The notes under the pieces were generated by a model. The model was given only the letters and a program-made list of their open reading frames with translations. It did not search any database and was not told the DNA's origin. A DNA stretch of 64,000 nt, from assembly GCA_015183035.1 (NCBI GenBank), contig JACZZP010000007.1:1240001-1304000 (forward strand). Reading direction: 5' to 3'. Of the stretch, positions 49,961-60,900 are shown piece after piece. A program made the translations under genes and the position numbers. The stretch is from Meloidogyne chitwoodi (taxonomy: Eukaryota; Nematoda; Chromadorea; Rhabditida; Meloidogynidae). The first letter of the stretch is position 1; each line of letters opens with the position of its first letter.

Positions 49961-50219
49961 TGTAATGCTGTTTTGAAAAGAAAGAAAATAGTATAGAATT
50001 TGTATGACTTCTCTTTCGTTTTATTGACCCCATCAAATATTTATCTTTCCCTTTTCTATATATTTTAGGCATTTTTCCTCTCAAAAAAGTTATTGGGCTT
50101 TATATGTTGGTTTTTATGTTTATTTCGTTTTGAGTATTAAAATAAAAGGAGTTTTATATTGCGCTTTACTTACTTGTTTTATTATTGTGGATATATTATT
50201 AGTTATTTTATTTATTACT
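49961..50219 (+). repeat. Right LTR
   Basis: This is the 259-bp partner of the left LTR. Read on the minus strand, it supplies about 36 in-frame codons and the stop (50120-50122) to the interrupted phosphatase gene. Confidence 0.9.
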
Positions 50220-51375
50220 GGTTCGAAGCGCTTGAACGAGACCCCAAGATCATTGGCCACACGAACAATTGCTCCAGAGTTGTCGTACCTTTAAAAATTG
50301 AATTTTATGAAAAAAATAAAAAAAATTCTTACATCCCGCAGTAGTGAGGCGCCGTAAAGAGCGTTATCAGTCCTGAATCAGGAGTTCCATTGAAGAACTC
50401 GTGGCCGTCGAGCACTACCTGTAAATTAATATATGTATTAGAATATTTAAATACAACTTATTAGTACCTGATGCGCTCGAATTATCAGATCAATCCCGAA
50501 GCGTGTTCGAATTCGGTCGATTACTTCTTGACCGAATATGTGTCCAACTCCACGACGGTTTTTATCGAAGGTCCGAGTGTTCACATCAGGATCGGCCCAA
50601 AGCAAGTTGACGGCCAATTCATTGGCGGTAGGGTTAATTTGCGAATCCTTAAAATTATTTTTTTAATTTGACTTGATCTAAGCTCACAGTTAAGGGCCGT
50701 TCGATAGTGTCGATGATGGTAAGTTTACTTGCTTCTAGTAGACCAGGACTCAAGCCACCATGCATACACAAGATACGTCCCGAAATGAGAGCAGCCAAGG
50801 GCATATAGTCAAACACTCGCTGAAATGCTTCGTAGAGTCCGTCGTTTTTGTATATGTCCATGATGTTTCTATTGAAGCCATAGACCCTGTTGATTGAAGA
50901 AGTCTCATGATTTCCTCGGAGCATAAAGAAGTTTTTAGGGTAGCGCACCTTTAAAAAATTCAAAAAATAATTCCTAAAATTAAAACATGCCTTGCAAGCA
51001 AACATAAACAATATCAGCTCCACGGACTGCGCTCCTCGATCCACATAATCTCCTAAGAATAGGTAGCTTCGAACGTGCGGAAATCCCTCAGAATCCATAA
51101 TCCGCATTAGGTCGTTGAATTGGCCGTGAAGATCCCCACAAACGTTGATAGGAACGCCAAGCTTTAGAAGCATCGGTTGAACCGCGAAGATCCTTCTGAC
51201 TTCGCCCAGTAGACGTAAGACTTCCTGAATATTTTTTATTTATTTATAAAAATATTATGAGAAGAACAAGAATATTTACCTCGACAGGGAGTGCTTCTGC
51301 GAGTCGTCCTTCTGTGATGCCACTGAATAGCTTGTCGAAGAAAGTGTTGACATTGAAGCGTTGTTTCAGCGACAT
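50120..51375 (-). CDS. PP1-type Ser/Thr phosphatase, 3' end replaced by LTR
   Basis: A PPP-family metallophosphatase of the PP1 catalytic type. The start MSLKQRFNVNTFFDKLFSG is at 51375, after an acceptor at about 51417. Metal and catalytic motifs are complete: GDLHGQ (usually GDIHGQ), GDYVDRG, LRGNHE, CMHGGLSP and IIRAHQVV, with the C-terminal core FTAPHYCGM then YDNSGAIVRVAND and SFKRFEP. The last exon is broken just after FEP by the LTR element. Translation now continues into the LTR for about 36 codons to a stop at 50120-50122. The original tail, seen beyond the far LTR, would have ended FEPQFRNAQTRG with the stop at 47520-47522. The catalytic core is untouched. It is divergent from canonical PP1, as in nematode germline PP1 expansions. 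Confidence 0.88.
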
Positions 51376-51485
51376 TGGTGTTGAAGAGTAGTCGACCGTA
51401 ACTGTGCAGAACAAAACAAAAGTGGAAGAGCAGGTTGAGCAACAAGTTCGAAGAACAACAATCTTACTGCTGTTGTATGTCTGTC

Positions 51486-51493
51486 CTTTTATA
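51486..51493 (-). promoter_or_regulatory. TATA box of the phosphatase gene
   Basis: TATAAAAG on the minus strand lies about 115 bases upstream of the phosphatase ATG. It is followed by a short probable 5' UTR exon (ending before GTAAGATTG at about 51467) and an intron to 51417. Confidence 0.5.
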
Positions 51494-51690
51494 GTAAAAT
51501 GATTTGGGGGAGAGAATAAGCTTTTATAGTAGTTTAAGAGTTGGATACTATATAAACCGCTTTTTTCATCATTTTTAGAGGTGGCGATCGGTCTTGCGGT
51601 GGTAACCGAGCTACGCTGCTACGAAAAGTGCTAGAAAACGATATTAATTTTTTTTGTTAAGATTAAAATATTTTATTAAAAAATAAATTT

Positions 51691-52112
51691 GGTACTTTTC
51701 CGTTATGCGGGCAATTTCCGCAATTTTTTGTCCGCAACTTTTTTTCTTTATTTATTATATTGGAGGCATAAACAACGCATCTTTACACCACAACAAAGGC
51801 GTTCATTATGAATAATTCCAACTTTCTGGAGGAATTTTCTGCATAAGTCTCGTCGGGAATTTCAACAATTAATTTTTTGTAATTGTAACTCATTTTTAAA
51901 AAGAGAGTAATTTTGAAAAAATATATAAGGAAATATATAGGGAATTAATGTATCAACGATCATATTATTACGCAGTTTTCCCATTCAGCTTTATGTAATC
52001 TTTTTTGGGAAAAATGAAAAATTGTTGATTTTATGCCTCAAATATAATAAATAAAGAAAAAAAAGTTGCGGACAAAAAATAGCAGAAATTGCCCGCATAA
52101 CGGAAAAGTACC
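51691..52112. mobile_element. Complete 422-bp TIR element (MITE)
   Basis: Terminal inverted repeats of about 82 bp (51691-51772 and 52031-52112), starting GGTACTTTTCCGTTATGCGG, match with about four mismatches and an indel. There is no coding capacity. The ends read ggTA...TAcc, compatible with a TA target duplication of Tc1/mariner type. A near-identical truncated copy lies at 46668-47018. Confidence 0.85.
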
Positions 52113-52296
52113 ATAACGTGAATAGAGAAAAATTTAAATTTTGGCATAATGTTAAAAGGAAAAGATTTAATTTACATTCATTTATGTACATAGATTACTA
52201 TATTAAAAGTATATATTTACATTAAGGGACTATATACAATTTAAAAAAAAAAGGGGGAGTTTATTTTAAAACTTTTTGATCTTTTAATTGTATGAA

Positions 52297-55200
52297 TTAA
52301 TAAACAGTAGGTAAATCTAAGCTTCTTATTCTAATAGTATTTACACGTTTATCTTTATTATTATTTGTAGAATCAATTGGAGAAATTTTGCCTGAAATTA
52401 TTATTTCTTTTAATTTTTAAAATTGTTTTTTTTAAACCTTTTCTATTATTCCAACGGCCTCGTTTTTCTCCATTAACTTCATTCCCTTTTTGTCTTCTTC
52501 GTTGTTCAATAGCTAAAGCAATTCTTTTATTTTTTCTATTAAATGTATCTAAAGTCCAAGATGCTGGTTTTGCTGAGGCAAAAATACAAAAGAATGCATT
52601 TGATAAATTTAATATAATTCCATGAATAAAAAGAACTGTTGCCCAGTCATCTAAAATATATTTTTATTTTAAAATAATTTTAAATAGAATTTTAAATTTT
52701 CCTAATATCTCGGGAATAAAAATATATTTAATTAATTGATAATAAAAATTAAAAAAAATAAAATATTTACTAGGATCATTATCTGGTGCAATAACTTCAT
52801 TAAGTAAAGGTACAATAAGCATACAAACACAATTTAGAAAAGAAATATTTGCCTATAAATATATTTAAAAAAATAAAATTATATTAAAAATAACCAAAGT
52901 AAAATGAGAATGTTGTCTTGAAACAATTTGTGAAGATTTAAAAAAACCTCCAGAATTAAAGCCAAGAATACAAGTAGAGGCAATTAAAACAATCTTTTTA
53001 TTTGTTTTAATTAATTAATTAATTAAAAAAAATACCAAACAAATTGTTGGACTTTTTCTTGGATCTAAAATAGCCAAAACACAAAAAAGTACACCCATTG
53101 CAGATAAAGAAAGTGTATTATAAATTCTTAGTTTTGAAGAATCACTTATAAATCTTTTTTTTTAAATTAATTTAATTAGTTAAAAATATTAAAAAAACTT
53201 TATTTTATCAGAACTTTGACCAGCTATAAGTTTTATAAAAAACATAATTGCTGGAGAAACAGCTGAAGCCATTCCTGTTTGACTTATTGGTAATTCCAAA
53301 ACCTTTTTTAAAATAACAAATAATTTATTTAAATAATTATAATTACTTTATTTATATAAGTAGGCATAAATTGAAGTGATAATTGTGTTCCCATAAAATT
53401 ACCAAAAGAGGAAACCTAATAAATAAATTTAATTAAATTAAAAATAAATTTATACAAGAATAGCCCAAATAGCCATGTCACTATACATTGCTTTATAAGG
53501 AACTTTTTGTGTTTTCTTTTTTTGTTTTCCAGGTCCAGAATATATAGAACCTCCTTTATTAAACATAACTTTAACTAATTCTGTTCTGCTAACCATTGGA
53601 TGATCATAAGGATAATTTCTATGATACTAAATTAAATAATTATTTAATTAAATTAATTAAATAACCAGCATAAATATAGTAAAAAGTACAATAGAAACAA
53701 ATCCATGTAAATAATATACTGATGGCCAACCAACAGAAGAAGTACATAATTCACCAGATATTGGCATTGTAAATAATGGTGCTATCTTAAAATATTTATT
53801 TATTTTTTTTTAATATTTTTTAATTATTTTAATTGAATAAAGATTAATAGCTGTTTTATTCCAAAAAATATAAATATATATACTTAAACTGAATGTTGAG
53901 AGTAATTTGAAATTTTAAAATATTTTTTTTTTAATTAAAATCATTATAAATAATTAAAATTAATTAATTTATTTATTTACTTGTAAAAAGCTAGATAATA
54001 TAGCAATAAATATTCCATTTTGCTTTATAGTAGACCAATGTGAGGTGATTGAACCTTAATATATATTTAATTTTAAAATATTTTTTTTATCAATTAAAAT
54101 TAAAAAATACCCATCACCGGAAGGCAAGCAGAGAATGCAGCACCTTTTTTTTAAAAAAGATTAATAAATAATTAAATAAAAAATACCTTGTATTATTCTC
54201 ATTGAGAGAATATAAGGAAAACCATTAACTGCAGCTATTGGTATCTTTTAAAAATAAATTTTAATATTAAGGGACATTTTTAATAAATTAAAAAAAGAAA
54301 ATAAAATAAATTTATATAATAATCTTTCATTAAATAACCAAAAGTGTTGATAATGCACTCATATATCCAAGGCATCCAAATACAATTCTATTAAATAAAT
54401 TTAAATAAAATAAAATAATTTAATTAAAAAATAACCTAGATCCAAATTTTCCAAGTAAAATAGTTAAAGGAAATACAGCAAGTAAAGCACCAACAGCTAC
54501 AGCCATAAATAAAGCTGTTCTTTCTGCACTAGAATAATCTAAATCTGGATCATAATTATTAGAAGAAGTAGAAATATCTTTTTTAAAAAAATAAAATAAT
54601 TATTTATTTTTAAATTATTTATTAACTTTTATTTATTTCACTAAAATTATCTGGACGAACACCTGCCATGCAAATATAACTTTAAATTAAAATAAAAATT
54701 AAATTAAATTAAATTAAAAAATAAATTTACGTAAAATTAAAAGTTAAAATATTTGATAATATTGAGGATAAACAAAGTGTTGAAATAACCATTATTGTAA
54801 AACGAATCTAAAAATAAATATAAAATTAATTATAATTAAGAGTGGTAATAATTTTTAATTTAATATATATATTTTTTAAATAATAAATTAATATTTATTT
54901 ATTTAAATTTATATTTTATGGAATATCAAAATTTCTTCTATAAAAATTATTTTTGTTTTATTCTATATATTTAAATTTAAAATATTTCCTTCTTTTTTAA
55001 AAAATTACCTGACGTCCAAAAATACAATTATCAGCTTCTTCATCTTCCCATTCATTATTATTTTGATCATTTTCATCTTTATCACCCATTTGTTCACTAA
55101 CAGATAAATTTTCTCCATTTTTAATTTCAGTTCTATTTCTATTACTTAAAGTATGTACTAAACGATTAGACCACTAAATTAAATTTAAAATAAATTAAAA

Positions 55201-55687
55201 ATTAAATTTTTAATTTTACAGATGTTTGTTTTGTTCCTCCTTCTTTATTACTACTTGTTGTACTACTACCTCCACTACTTTTAATACTACTAGTACTTTT
55301 TTGACCTTTTTCTAATAAATTTACATCTAAAAATTGTTGTTTTTGTTGTTTTTCTTCATTATTATTTTCATTTTGTTTTTTTGGTATTCTAATACAATTT
55401 CTGTTTTTTTAAATAAAATATATTAATTTATTTATTTATATTCCCCTTTTTTAATATATTCAAATAATTAATTAATTCTTAATTTATTATTTATATTTAA
55501 ATTAAATTAAAATTAAATTAAATTACCCAGTTAAAGGATCCATTCCTTCTAAACATCCATTACTATTTTCTTCTTTTATTTTATTTTCATTTTCTTCTTC
55601 ATTATTATTATTATTATTAATATTATCAAAATCTTGTATTATAACACAAATATTTTCTTTTTTATTATTTTCTTCATTATTTTTCAT
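52297..55687 (-). CDS. Major facilitator transporter, SLC17-like
   Basis: A membrane transporter of roughly 680 residues in about 17 exons. A long hydrophilic Asn/Glu/Lys/Ser N-terminus (MKNNEENNKK..., 55687 to about 55020) precedes FTIMVISTLCLSSILSNIL (TM1). Then come FNFTYICMAGV, FMAVAVGALLAVFPLTILLGKFGSRIVFGCLG (MFS motif A region), LSMRIIQGAAFSACLPVMGSI and FIAILSSFLQIAPLFTMPISG. The second half has MAIWAILVSSFGNFMGTQL, PTYINKVLELPISQTGMASA, GVLFCVLAILD and ILGFNSGGFFKS. The pattern fits SLC17 anion cotransporters (vesicular glutamate/sialin-type); the substrate is unknown. A basic C-terminal tail (RRRQKGNEVNGEKRGRW) is followed by a last exon ending LDLPTVY at 52297-52299. The plus-strand frame at 52377-52625 is a shadow. 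Confidence 0.82.
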
Positions 55688-57971
55688 ATTTTTTTAAATA
55701 ATTTTTTTCTTTTTAAATTTAATTTTATAAAATTTACCTAAAAATTCTCTTTTATTTAATATATTTTTTAAAAAAGATATCCTATAAATAATATTATAAA
55801 ATAATTAAAAATAATCACGCCCCAAAAAGAATATAAATTAAATAATTTTTAAAAATTAATTTTTTTTGACTGGAAATATTTAAAAAAAAATATTTATTGT
55901 GAACAAAATAAATAAATAAATAAAGTTCTCGATTTAAAGGATTTTAAATATTTATATTGTATTTTATTTAAAATATTAATTTTTTCCTTTTATTAAAAAA
56001 TAAAGGATTTATTATTGTCCCTAAAAATTCAAATAATAAAAAAAGAGTTGTTTAATAATATATTGACCTAACAAAAAAAAATAAAATTTTGGTTTTGATT
56101 TCCAAATAAAATGGCCAAAAATGAAAGTTGAAAATAAATAAAAATATTAAAATGAGAGAAATATAAGAGAATTAAATAAACCAAATATATTTATTTATTT
56201 TATTATTTAAAACTGTCACAAATTTACTACAAGTAAATTTTTAAATTATTTTGTTTCGTGGATTCTCGTTGACGTAAATATTATTTATTTTATATTTTTA
56301 TTTAAGTTATTAAAATCCTTTTTTCTTCTTCTTCTCTAAAAAAACAATGTGACTTGTATTGTTTGAACATTTTTAATATAATAATTTTATTTTAAATATT
56401 TAGGAATTTTTAATTTACTTTTTGGCGCAGTAATCTTTTGACACGAGATATTAATATAAAATGAAAGAACTTTAAAATTTAATGTTTTTTTAAAGAATTA
56501 ATTATTTATTTATTTAATTTAAAATTATATATATTCGATTTTAATTTTAATAAAATAAAAATATTTAATTTAAATTTTTTATTTTTTGCCATACAAAAAT
56601 ATTTGAATAAATTAAAGTTGACAAAAATAAGAGTAAAATAAAATAAATAAATAAAATATATTAAAGTAAGGTAAAGATTAATTTTTTTATTTTTATAAAT
56701 TTTATAAATATTATTATTAGGTCATTAATATATTTATTTTCTGTTAAATTTATTTAAATTTAAAAAAAAAATGTGATATTTTTATAAAACTTTTTTTACA
56801 AAAAAAAATAACATAAATAAATATTTATTTATTTATTTTATAATCTCTAAACGTTAAACGAATAAAGTTTGGTAAATTATATAAATTTTTACACAAAAAT
56901 AATTTTTCTTTAAGAAAAAAAATATTTTAAATTTTTATTAGTAAACAAAAGGAAATTATGAAATTAATTATTTATTAAATTAATTAATTAATTTAAAATA
57001 AAAGTTTAATTTTAGTCAGATAAAGAATTTAAAAATATAAATAAATTTATTTATTTTAAATTAAATAATATTTTATTTAATTTAAAAAATAATTAAATAA
57101 TTACTAAATAATTTCCGATTTTTTTAAATTTTAATTCGTCAATTTAAGATCATTTAGAAACATTTTTATTTATTTTATTTTTATTATTATTTTTGTTTAG
57201 TTGGCTAAATTTATTTTATTATTAAATGATTCATCAATTTATTATTAAATATTTAACAGTCAATTAATATATTTATATTATTATTTTTAAATATTTCTTT
57301 ATTTTATTTTATTAATTTCAAAATTTAATTTAAAGGTTTATTTATAATTTAATTTTATATTTATTTAAGTATTAATTAATTTACATTTATTTAATAAAAA
57401 TAATTTAATTTTAAATTAAAATTAATTATTATTTTTATTAATTTTTAGCAAAACTATAATAATAATTCTTTATTTATTATTAGCTACAATTTTCAATTAA
57501 AATATTCAAATATATTAAAAAAAACAAACAAACAATATATTCATTACTAAACTTTTTTTTTATTTTAAAGTAAATAAAATAAAATTATCAAAATTTATTT
57601 TGCAAATATTCTTTTAAAATTTATTTTACAAAAAAAAAAGAAAGGAGAGAAGAAAAATAAATAAATATTTAATCATATGACAAAAATTAAATTAAATATA
57701 TATATATTGCAGTAAATAATATTTTAAAAATTAGTAAATATAATTAAAGAGTTTTTTTAAATTATTTTTAACAAAAATTAGAGAATAATAAATATATTTA
57801 TTTATTTATTATTATTTGGATAATGTATTCTAGAGATAAATTTAAAAAAACACTAACTTATAATCCAAGGAGGTATAAATCCTACAGAATTCCAAAAAAT
57901 ACTTATTAAAAATAAATAAATAAAATATTAATTATTTATTTTTATTTAAATTAATATATTCATCCATCATT
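55688..57971. other. Long AT-rich intergenic region
   Basis: These 2.3 kb lie between the MFS transporter start and the next stop (both minus strand). They are extremely A/T-rich, with many TTTATTTATT runs, and have no frame, RNA gene or inverted repeat that stands out. They contain the transporter promoter. Confidence 0.65.
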
Positions 57972-60900
57972 TTATATTTTTTTATTAAAATTATTTAAAT
58001 TTGTTGTTTCTTCTTTTTCTTCTTTATTATTTTCTTTATTACAAACATATTCAACTAATTGTGATATTTTATTTTGTTTATGATAATTTAATATATGTTC
58101 TTTACCTTAAAATTTATTTAATTTTTAAAAAATATATTTTCTTTTTACTTCCAATAAAAGTTCCACAAATAAATAAATAAGGAAGACCATGATGAGCTGT
58201 TAATTGTTCTAAATTATATTCTACAATTTTTGGTTTTTTATTTCCAATTCTATCAACATAAAAAGTGACAAGAGGAAGACCATAAACCTTTAATTAATTA
58301 ATTTTAATTAATATTTTTAAATATTTATTTAATTTAATTACTTCACGTAACAAAGTTTCCAATTTACGTGAACTTGAAGATTTTGAATCAGAATATAAAA
58401 CAGCAGGAAGTCGTAAAATCTTTAGAAATTAAAATAAAATATATTTATTAGTAGAAGAAGAAAGTGTAATAACAAAAATTAAATTATTCAGATTTATAAA
58501 AAAATAAAATAACAACTTGTTGAGTAATTCCTTGTATTGAAGTAACACTTTTTTTTAATGGTTGGTGTTGTTCATTAGAAGGATTATTATTATTATTATT
58601 TGAAGAAGAAGAAGACAAAATTGAAGGTGAATTTAAAGAAGAAGAAGATTCAATATTTTTATTAAATTGTGTTATTTCTTTATTTAAAGAACAAGGAGAA
58701 GTATCTTTTAAAAAATTAATATTTACTTAGGTTGTAAACTAAATAATGAGCCCCCTTAATTTTAAAATTTTTAAAAATTCATAACTTTTATATTTATTAA
58801 TGGATTTGCCTAATTCTTTTTTTATCTTATTAATTAACATGTTTACTTTATAGATATAAAGTTTCTAAGATTTTTCTTTTATTTTGATTGAGCTTTGGCC
58901 TTTTTTCTAAACATAGTCAAAAAAATTTTTTTGCCAAAATTTTCTAAAAGTTTTAATAAGCCAAATACACATGCAGGGGCTTTAAAATATATTCCAATAG
59001 AACAGTACGGATGTCTTCTTTCATGCCATAAATAAAAAAAAATTTGGAAAAAATTAGTTCGTCTGGAATATCCTTCTGAACAAAGTACATTTTTTGGGGG
59101 GATTTCAAAAAGTCGTTTTTTGAGTTTGGCCAAAATTATCTATTAATTTCTAATTTTTTTATAAATTAATATAATTTGTAAAAGTAATGCATAATATGCA
59201 AAAAACAAATTTTTAAAAAGAGATTTTACCCCTATTTTACTCAAAAAACAATTTTTGCATTATTGCCAAAATTGATCTTTTTTTCAAAGTTCAATAAAAA
59301 TTCAAAAAAAAGATTTTCCATAAAAACTTTTTATATCAAAATATTCATCAGACTTTACTCTATCGAAAAATATTCAAATCTAATTTTTATCTTTTGTGAA
59401 AGTGGCTTAAAATCCCATTGAAAATGGTTATACACAAAAAATGATAAAATATTATTTTGACTCTAATTCACCAAATTTTAAATCTGTGATTCTGATCTTT
59501 TTTCAAAAAAATTGGGATTCAATAAGGATTAAAATGATACCAATCTTGAGGGATCACCCCTGTAGATCGAAACCCTATAGATCGACACCCTATAGATCGA
59601 ATTACCCTATAGATCGAAACCCTTTTGATCGAATTACCCTATAGATCGAATCAAAAATATCAACACTAATTAATTTTCTCAATTAAACTATTTAAGTTTA
59701 TCAATTTATGTGATTCATAATTTAATTTTATTATCTTTTTTTTAATTTTTTTAGATCAAGCATTACAAATAATGGCTTTATTTCTTAAATCTAAAAGAAA
59801 TCAGGACAAATTTATTTATGAAGGCTTTATTTATGTTAAATGTAAAAATTGAAAGGACGGGAAACGTTATTGGCGATGCGAAAATTGGCAGTGGTAAATG
59901 CAGTGGTACTGCTACAACAGAGGAGAACGGCGCGCAAATGAGCGTCTTTTGAATGTTCTTAGGGAGAAGGAGAAGGTAGAAATCCAATTGAGTTTTTTAA
60001 AGCCTGTTTCCATTACAATAGCTTCTAATTATTTATTTTTTTACCCATAACATTTTTACTTTTTTCCCAAACCAGTCACTTATTTTTGTCTAGTTTACTT
60101 ACCAAGTCTAGTTTGAATTCTTTTTGAGTATTTAAGTTATTTATGAATAATAAATATATGCTTTTTTGTAATTTTTATCTTTTTTAAATTTTAGTGTTGA
60201 TATTTTGGATTCGATCTACAGGGTAATTCGATCAAAAGGGTTTCGATCTATAGGGTAATTCGATCTATAGGATTCGATCTATAGGGTTTCGATCAAAAGG
60301 GTTTCGATCTATAGGGGTGGACCCAATCTTGAATCATAAAAATATTTTGCTGATTTTTAAAAAATGTTTATTTTATTTTTCTCAAGGGGGCTCATTATTT
60401 AGTTTACAACCTAAGTAATTTAAAATAAAAAAATATAAACTTTTATCAATTCCTTGTAATGATGTTTCAAGTTCAATAAATGGTGCAACATTAGAAGAAG
60501 AAGATCCAAATAAATTTTTATTATTTTGCCAAATATTAGAATAAGGTAATTTATTATTCTTTAAAAAATTAATTATTAAATTAAATAAAATTAAATAATT
60601 TACTAAATATATTTGTTCATCATCTAAAGAATTCTCCTCTCTCTTTTCTTCTTTTCCTTTTATTTCATTTTTTAATTTAATAATATTATTTGCTGCTATT
60701 TCTCCAATTAAATTACCAGTAAAAGAAGCTAATAATTTTTGTTGTTCATAATTTTCATTCCAACTTTGTTGTTCTTCTTCCTCTTCATTATTATATTCAT
60801 TTATTCCTTCAATATTAAAATCATAAGGGGAAATAATTTCATTATTATTATTATTTCCAATAATTTGATTTGAATAACTTTAAATATATTTTTAATTTAA

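Larger units (their letters stand above)
47555..50219 (+). mobile_element. Complete LTR element, gag-only, 2665 bp
   Basis: Two 259-bp direct repeats (47555-47813 and 49961-50219), identical by eye, bracket a 2147-bp interior. A 4-bp target duplication GGTT lies at 47551-47554 and 50220-50223. A primer-binding site starting TGGCGCTCC abuts the left LTR at 47814. The interior codes one long gag-like ORF; no protease, reverse transcriptase, RNase H or integrase motif is visible in any frame. This makes it a non-autonomous LTR element (Ty3/gypsy- or Pao-like by duplication length and gag look) mobilised in trans. Identical LTRs indicate recent insertion. Confidence 0.9.
58724..60417. mobile_element. 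Mariner-type element in an intron (TA duplication)
   Basis: A 32-bp perfect inverted repeat beginning CTTAGGTTGTAAACTAAATA lies at 58726-58757 and 60384-60415. TA flanks it on both sides (58724-58725 and 60416-60417). The TTAGGTTG start and TA target are typical of mariner elements. Removing the element and one TA leaves a normal 44-nt intron. No intact transposase was recognised; the 84-codon minus frame at 58879-59133 shows no DDD motif. A second element is nested inside. Confidence 0.85.

Noticed and set aside
48234..50084. Minus-strand ORFs inside the LTR element
   Set aside because: They are shadows of the 541-codon gag-like frame; compositionally they are the complement of Lys/Glu codons.
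52377..52625. 82-codon plus-strand ORF
   Set aside because: It is antisense to the last exons of the MFS transporter.
58879..59133. 84-codon minus ORF as mariner transposase remnant
   Set aside because: No DDD catalytic spacing or helix-turn-helix is recognisable, so the mariner call rests on TIR and TA only.
59441..59644. 67-codon ORF with RSKPYRST repeats
   Set aside because: The apparent peptide repeat is only the ATAGATCGAAACCCT subterminal array read in frame.
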